A stretch of 8,859 bases of DNA from Bacteroidales bacterium. GTDB taxonomy: Bacteria; Bacteroidota; Bacteroidia; Bacteroidales; NBLH01. A program made the position numbers and the translations under genes. Of this stretch, positions 7,285 through 8,859 are shown piece after piece. Numbering within the stretch: the first letter of the stretch is position 1; the number at the start of each line of letters is the position of its first letter. The stretch covers positions 1-8,859 of the forward strand of contig JAOZNO010000116.1 in NCBI GenBank assembly GCA_029933755.1. The letters run 5' to 3'. The notes under the pieces were generated by a model. That model searched no databases, was not told where the DNA came from, and was given only the letters and a program-made list of their open reading frames with translations.

Positions 7285-7317
7285 TTATTAACAAAATGTG
7301 AATAAAATTGTTAATAA
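7285..7317. repeat. Three-copy 9-mer array (DnaA-box-like), copy 1
   Basis: Three 9-mers spaced by 3 bases are present: TTATTAACA (7285-7293, inverted), TGTGAATAA (7297-7305) and TGTTAATAA (7309-7317). TGTGAATAA differs from the DnaA box TGTGGATAA at one base and TGTTAATAA at two. The 32 bases from 7286 recur with one change at 8324-8355 in the same orientation. It sits in the space between the convergent SiaC-like gene and the kinase pseudogene. Confidence 0.65.
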
Positions 7318-7496
7318 GTCCAGGGAAATTTTATCGTGAAAAACTGAACAAAGTATTTATTTATTATTCCATCTAACAATTAAGTTTTATCATATATTAG
7401 TGGAAATAGACAATGAAAAGTACTCCCTTTTTCTAATTCACTTTCTGCCCAAATTCGTCCCTGATGTTTATCAACAAACTCCTTGCAAAGGATTAA

Positions 7497-7504
7497 TCCT
7501 ATTC
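7497..7504. repeat. Target-site duplication, left copy
   Basis: TCCTATTC here is identical to 7980-7987. On the minus strand both copies encode the same I-G of the kinase G box, in the same frame, so they mark the insertion point precisely. Confidence 0.8.
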
Positions 7505-7588
7505 GGCTCTGGTTTAAATATTCTGGGATGCCGATAATTATCTTCTATGTTTTAATTTACAGGTAATTAGTCATTGGTCAATGAACTA

Positions 7589-7619
7589 CCCCGCCCCAAG
7601 GGGCGGGGAATTAAACCCA
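7589..7619. repeat. REP-like GC-rich hairpin inside the insertion
   Basis: CCCCGCCCC (7589-7597) and GGGGCGGGG (7600-7608) form a perfect 9-bp stem with a 2-base loop, in an otherwise AT-rich region. The 16 bases 7604-7619 are the reverse complement of 8517-8532 (TGGGTTTAATTCCCCG), linking this hairpin to the repeat cluster at 8509-8590. No T-run follows, so it is not a typical terminator. Confidence 0.75.
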
Positions 7620-7635
7620 AAGTGATTAAAAATAG

Positions 7636-7867
7636 ATGTTAATTACTATCAATGGCTCTAGTTTAGAATAATAGTATTTTTTCACCTTTATTTTCTCAAA
7701 ATAATAGTAAGTTGCTGGTTTACTGACAACTAGTTTCAATTGTATTCAGGAGCAAATTCATTTGTTTTAATTACTGATTTCTAATTACCAATTACCAGTT
7801 ATTTACAGCTTAAAATATTAATTGAAAATAGCATGATTATTTTAAACCAGAGCCATGTTAATTACTA
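7636..7867. mobile_element. Nested MITE-like element with 19-bp terminal inverted repeats
   Basis: GGCTCTAGTTTAGAATAAT (7654-7672) and the reverse complement of 7836-7854 match at 17 of 19 positions. They bound about 200 bp with no gene. The 13-mer ATGTTAATTACTA lies directly outside on both sides (7636-7648 and 7855-7867), the right copy adjoining the repeat and the left copy five bases away, which looks like a target duplication. The right terminal repeat is identical over 14 bases to the end of the surrounding insertion at 7505-7518, so inner and outer elements share one end family. Confidence 0.65.
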
Positions 7868-7979
7868 ATAATCAGGATACTAATTACTTGCCAGACATAT
7901 GCATTGTAGATATTAAAAATATCCCAGACCCGCTTTCCAAAGTACAAAGTACGGCGGACAGGCAAGCTAAACTTGAGCA

Positions 7980-7987
7980 TCCTATTC
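7980..7987. repeat. Target-site duplication, right copy
   Basis: TCCTATTC is the second copy of the 8-bp direct repeat that bounds the insertion in the kinase gene. Joining the flanks at one copy gives an uninterrupted frame G-T-G-I-G-L-I-L-C-K on the minus strand. Confidence 0.8.
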
Positions 7988-8246
7988 CTGTACCCATTTC
8001 ATTATTAATACCTTCTATAGAAAAACATGATTCTATTTTAAATAATTTTTTCAATTCCTCTTTTCGCATTCCCATTCCGGTATCTTTCACTGAAATTTCA
8101 AGAAATTTGGATCTTTTTTTCTATTTAAATAGATTTTTTTACGCTCAGTTTCACATGAAGCCTTTTCAGATACACCTAACAAAGATAGTTTGTCCCAAAG
8201 TTTCATTATATTAATTTAAAATTCAATAAAAATAGTAAATTATTAA

Positions 8247-8277
8247 ACCATATAAAGAATATTGTGAGCCCAACAAA
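8247..8277 (-). promoter_or_regulatory. Weak candidate promoter of the kinase pseudogene
   Basis: On the minus strand TTTG (8277-8274) is followed after exactly 19 bases by TATATGGT (8254-8247), compared with the Bacteroidota consensus TTTG-N19-TAnnTTTG. The -33 box is perfect and the -7 box partial. Initiation would leave a leader of about 30-40 bases before ATG 8206. Confidence 0.28.
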
Positions 8278-8323
8278 TTTTCTAATCTGTAAAATAAAGG
8301 AGCTCAATATTTTACAACTATAA

Positions 8324-8355
8324 TATTAACAAAATGTTAATAAAATTGTTAATAA
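8324..8355. repeat. Three-copy 9-mer array (DnaA-box-like), copy 2
   Basis: This is a direct repeat of 7286-7317, 31 of 32 bases identical. It contains a perfect palindrome TATTAACA-AAA-TGTTAATA (8324-8342) overlapping two direct TGTTAATAA units at 8335-8343 and 8347-8355. It lies upstream of the kinase pseudogene, so the two arrays flank that gene. The 397-bp stretch 8215-8611 holds no gene that I can see, only this array, the weak promoter and the repeats listed below. Confidence 0.65.
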
Positions 8356-8456
8356 CGCTGAGGAAAAAATTTCAACAAAAAAAGTACATTTTCTAAAAAA
8401 TAAAGTTTTTCACATTAACTTTTATTATTTCAAATAAACTTCATTGTAAACGATAT

Positions 8457-8485
8457 GGGATTGCTTCACTTCGTTCGCAAAGACG
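8457..8485. repeat. Short dispersed repeat of the GATTGCTTC...GCAAnGACG type
   Basis: The stretch beginning GGGATTGCTTCACTTCG and ending GCAAAGACG resembles a dispersed intergenic repeat found in many bacterial genomes (recalled, not searched). TTGC and GCAA at its two sides allow a small stem. No function is proposed. Confidence 0.45.
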
Positions 8486-8508
8486 TTAAAATTATGTTCA
8501 ATTTTAAT

Positions 8509-8590
8509 CCCACCAGTGGGTTTAATTCCCCGATGCTTGCATCGTACAAAATAAATTCTTTCCAATTCATACCTCGTGAGCTTGCTCCGA
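8509..8590. repeat. Cluster of three REP-like hairpins
   Basis: Three compact hairpins follow each other. CCCAC/GTGGG lies at 8509-8520, CGATGC/GCATCG at 8531-8544 (perfect, TT loop), and CTCG/CGAG with inner AGC/GCT at 8573-8590. The linker TGGGTTTAATTCCCCG (8517-8532) is the exact reverse complement of 7604-7619 near the hairpin inside the kinase insertion, so both belong to one repeat family in opposite orientation. It lies just downstream of the nadA stop; no T-run marks it as a terminator. Confidence 0.65.
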
Positions 8591-8611
8591 GCTTATTGAT
8601 TTATTAAACTA

Positions 8612-8859
8612 TTAAAGTCCTAAATTTTCAGAAATTTCTAACATTCTTTGAATGGGTTTGTGCGCTTTTTCACTTAATTCTGTATCAAGTATTATTTCAT
8701 TTGTTTCATCCTTCAAACAATTATAAATTTTCTCAAGGCTGTTTAATTTCATAAAATTACAATCACTACACATACAATCAGGATTATCTGACGGAGCTAC
8801 GTAAAAAACTTTTCCAGGACTTTTAAAATATTGAGGCATAGAATATCATATCAATTAAA
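8612..8859 (-). pseudogene. nadA: Quinolinate synthase C-terminal part, frameshifted or truncated
   Basis: Quinolinate synthase A condenses iminoaspartate with dihydroxyacetone phosphate to quinolinate in de novo NAD synthesis and carries a 4Fe-4S cluster. Only the last 75 residues are readable (8839-8612). They match the NadA C-terminus: KVFYVAPSDNPDCMCSDCNF with the Cys-rich C-x-C-x-x-C segment (C22, C24, C27) that supplies the last cluster ligand, then MKLNSLEKIYNCLKDE and KPIQRMLEISENLGL. The full enzyme has about 300 or more residues. The frame is closed by TGA at 8848-8846, three codons before the Met at 8839. In a second frame the last 20 bases read L-I-D-M-I-F, which could be the preceding NadA residues, so a small indel near 8840 is more likely than a real start. 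A sequencing error or a genuine pseudogene cannot be told apart here. Confidence 0.72.

Larger units (their letters stand above)
7505..7979. mobile_element. 475-bp composite insertion in the kinase gene, 8-bp target duplication
   Basis: The insertion interrupts the kinase ATPase domain and is bounded by direct repeats TCCTATTC (7497-7504, 7980-7987). Its ends are related inverted repeats: GGCTCTGGTTTAAA at 7505-7518, and TGCTCAAGTTTAGC reading inward from 7979, 9 of 14 positions matching. Further in, TCTGGGAT (7522-7529) and GTAATTAG (7563-7570) recur inverted at 7921-7928 and 7880-7887 with identical spacing, so the arms look like a diverged palindrome. No transposase is encoded; it must have been moved in trans. 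An internal element (7654-7854) with the same type of terminal repeat and a GC-rich hairpin (7589-7608) are nested inside. An 8-bp duplication is known for several IS families, including IS1595, IS66 and IS256; which one applies is undecided. Confidence 0.75.
7380..8206 (-). pseudogene. Sensor histidine kinase, decayed and split by an insertion
   Basis: Three parts of one kinase can be read. From ATG 8206 the protein starts MKLWDKLSLLGVSEKAS and continues about 30 residues, resembling the cytoplasmic N-terminus that precedes the membrane helices in Bacteroidota kinases. It then runs without membrane, dimerisation or His-box segments into the ATPase domain in another frame (TGA at about 8098 in the first frame). 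The second part reads FLEISVKDTGMGMRKEELKK (G1 box DTGMGM), then KLFKIESCFSIEGINNEMGTGIG, ending at 7980. After a 475-bp insertion the third part resumes IGLILCKEFVDKHQGRIW and ends GSTFHCLFPLIYDKT with TAA at 7380-7382. So there is a large internal deletion, a frameshift and an insertion; a working kinase is not possible. The phospho-acceptor His is absent. Confidence 0.85.

Noticed and set aside
7589..7608. GC-rich hairpin as a rho-independent terminator
   Set aside because: No T-run follows the stem on either strand, and it lies inside an inserted element rather than at a gene end.
7884..8090. Complete 68-residue small protein read from the Met at 8090
   Set aside because: Its first 40 residues are the internal ATPase segment of the kinase and its tail is translated from the inserted element, so it is a by-product of the insertion.
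7855..8214. Plus-strand 119-codon frame containing LPDICIVDIKNIPD, reminiscent of a response-regulator receiver motif
   Set aside because: The frame crosses the insertion boundary and then runs antisense through the kinase remnant; the resemblance covers about 14 residues and lacks the rest of a receiver domain.
7285..8355. Replication origin based on the DnaA-box-like 9-mers
   Set aside because: Only three imperfect boxes per array, no dnaA or other origin-linked genes, and the arrays sit amid dispersed repeats; a search for strong box clusters elsewhere would be decisive.

Overview
The window looks like chromosomal DNA of a low-GC member of the Bacteroidota. The evidence is AT-rich A-tract leaders with no real Shine-Dalgarno, -7 boxes of the form TAnnTTTG, proteins typical of that phylum, and intergenic spaces full of short palindromic dispersed repeats. 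No tRNA, rRNA or CRISPR array was seen. Families were assigned by reading translations against remembered family patterns; no database search was possible.

Positions 1-6568 hold one minus-strand operon for a tripartite heavy-metal efflux pump. In transcription order it contains a small exported His-rich protein (6568-6143), a lipoprotein periplasmic adaptor of the CusB/HlyD type (6040-4547), a 1034-residue RND permease of the CusA/CzcA type (4435-1331), and a TolC-type outer-membrane channel (from 1166, running off the left edge). Together they would carry metal from the periplasm or inner membrane across the outer membrane. The methionine triad that defines Cu(I)/Ag(I) transport in E. coli CusA appears to be replaced, so the substrate is open.

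Positions 6569-7267 hold a strongly structured 153-bp inverted-repeat element and a 30-bp palindrome overlapping a candidate -7 promoter box. They are followed by an orphan SiaC-family (DUF1987) regulatory phosphoprotein gene on the plus strand, without its usual SiaA, SiaB or SiaD partners in view.

Positions 7268-8611 are a decaying region. A minus-strand sensor histidine kinase pseudogene (8206-7380) has lost most of its middle, carries a frameshift, and is split inside its ATP-binding G box by a 475-bp insertion. That insertion is flanked by an 8-bp direct repeat (TCCTATTC). Removing the insertion and one repeat copy restores the reading frame exactly. The insert is a mosaic of smaller palindromic elements of one terminal-repeat type. 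Two nearly identical 32-bp arrays of a 9-mer resembling a DnaA box lie on either side of the kinase remnant, and REP-like hairpins occur both inside the insert and upstream of the kinase.

Positions 8612-8859 hold the 3' part of quinolinate synthase (nadA) on the minus strand. Its frame is closed by a stop codon just before the first Met, so the gene is frameshifted or truncated close to the window edge.
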